Part shown: positions 63,949 to 64,000 of the stretch, one piece after another
Numbering within the stretch: the first letter of the stretch is position 1
Layout of the letters: each line of letters opens with the position of its first letter
Assembly (NCBI RefSeq): GCF_000949425.1
Contig: NZ_CP010976.1
Coordinates: forward strand, 4,340,001 to 4,404,000
Source: Paenibacillus sp. IHBB 10380
GTDB taxonomy: Bacteria; Bacillota; Bacilli; Paenibacillales; Paenibacillaceae
Direction of reading: 5' to 3'
DNA: 64,000 nucleotides
Position numbers and translations under genes: made by a program
The notes under the pieces: generated by a model
The model's input: only the letters and a program-made list of their open reading frames with translations
Databases searched by the model: none
What the model was told of the DNA's origin: nothing

Positions 63949-64000
63949 TTATAATTTCACAACGTTAGCTGCTTGCGGTCCACGAGCGCCATCAACGACG
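63949..64000 (-). CDS. Cold-shock protein, C-terminal end (partial)
   Basis: The last 16 codons read VVDGARGPQAANVVKL followed by TAA, the conserved end of CspA/CspB single-stranded nucleic-acid-binding proteins. The gene continues beyond the right edge of the window. Upstream neighbour of hpf on the same strand; a terminator separates them. Which Csp paralogue it is cannot be decided from 16 residues. Confidence 0.88.
   Translation of the reverse strand, partial: VVDGARGPQAANVVKL

Noticed and set aside
1..64000. CRISPR arrays, tRNA/rRNA genes, IS elements, prophage
   Set aside because: No regularly spaced repeats, cloverleaf genes, transposase motifs or phage genes were seen; the dispersed repeat carries no ORF.

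Overview
The window looks like chromosomal DNA of a spore-forming Bacillota, most likely Paenibacillus or a close relative. The evidence is the B. subtilis-like gene order around csp-hpf-secA-prfB, ftsE-ftsX, ctpB, a minJ-like gene and uvrB-uvrA; split LplB/LplC-type sugar permeases with a large AraC-type regulator carrying transmembrane segments; and frequent TTG starts. This is judged from sequence features only; no database search was run. Most genes are on the minus strand. I saw no tRNA, rRNA, IS transposase, prophage or CRISPR array.

Region 1 (about 1-12.6 kb) is a carbohydrate-use locus. Four minus-strand genes (CBM9-like protein, an unusual transglutaminase-thioredoxin-like protein, GH18, GH29 alpha-L-fucosidase) are transcribed divergently from a membrane-bound AraC-type regulator. 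An LplB-LplC-lipoprotein uptake operon follows, with a perfect CcpA (cre) site upstream. None of the four enzymes or binding proteins shows a signal peptide, so imported fucosylated glycans are probably processed inside the cell.

Region 2 (12.7-17.3 kb) is a scar. It holds a truncated rfbB with an in-frame amber codon, a decayed partial copy of the neighbouring U32 peptidase/hydroxylase gene, galU, and the intact U32 gene.

Region 3 (17.4-28.1 kb) has an HtrA-type protease plus stalk-domain protein operon, a small membrane protein, uvrBA and motAB. The uvrB/motA divergent spacer carries a sigma-D promoter for motAB and a sigma-A promoter with a LexA-like box for uvrB.

Region 4 (28.3-33.6 kb) is a three-gene ABC-2 exporter divergent from its likely NarL-type two-component system. 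Region 5 (33.6-41.5 kb) is cell-division and wall remodelling: minJ-like, ctpB, a CwlO/EnvC-like M23 hydrolase, ftsX, ftsE, then a vanW-family gene on the opposite strand, with a perfect WalR box in the ftsE/vanW spacer.

Region 6 (41.6-48.6 kb) is a glycan-assembly operon: GDP-mannose pyrophosphorylase, small coiled-coil protein, a GT2 synthase with two N-terminal MshEN-type (c-di-GMP-binding) domains, GtrB-like, GtrA-like and a GT39/ArnT-like membrane enzyme. The c-di-GMP-gated synthase is the most interesting system in the window.

Region 7 (48.9-57.8 kb) is a complete arginine cluster, argCJBD-argF-argGH, with a candidate ArgR operator pair before argC. The argD/argF and argF/argG gaps each hold a copy of a structured palindromic repeat of about 185 bp; a truncated copy lies behind uvrA and a diverged fragment between secA and prfB. 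Region 8 (57.8-64 kb) has a YitT-family protein, prfB with its programmed +1 frameshift, a structured secA-prfB spacer, secA, long-form hpf and the end of a cold-shock gene.
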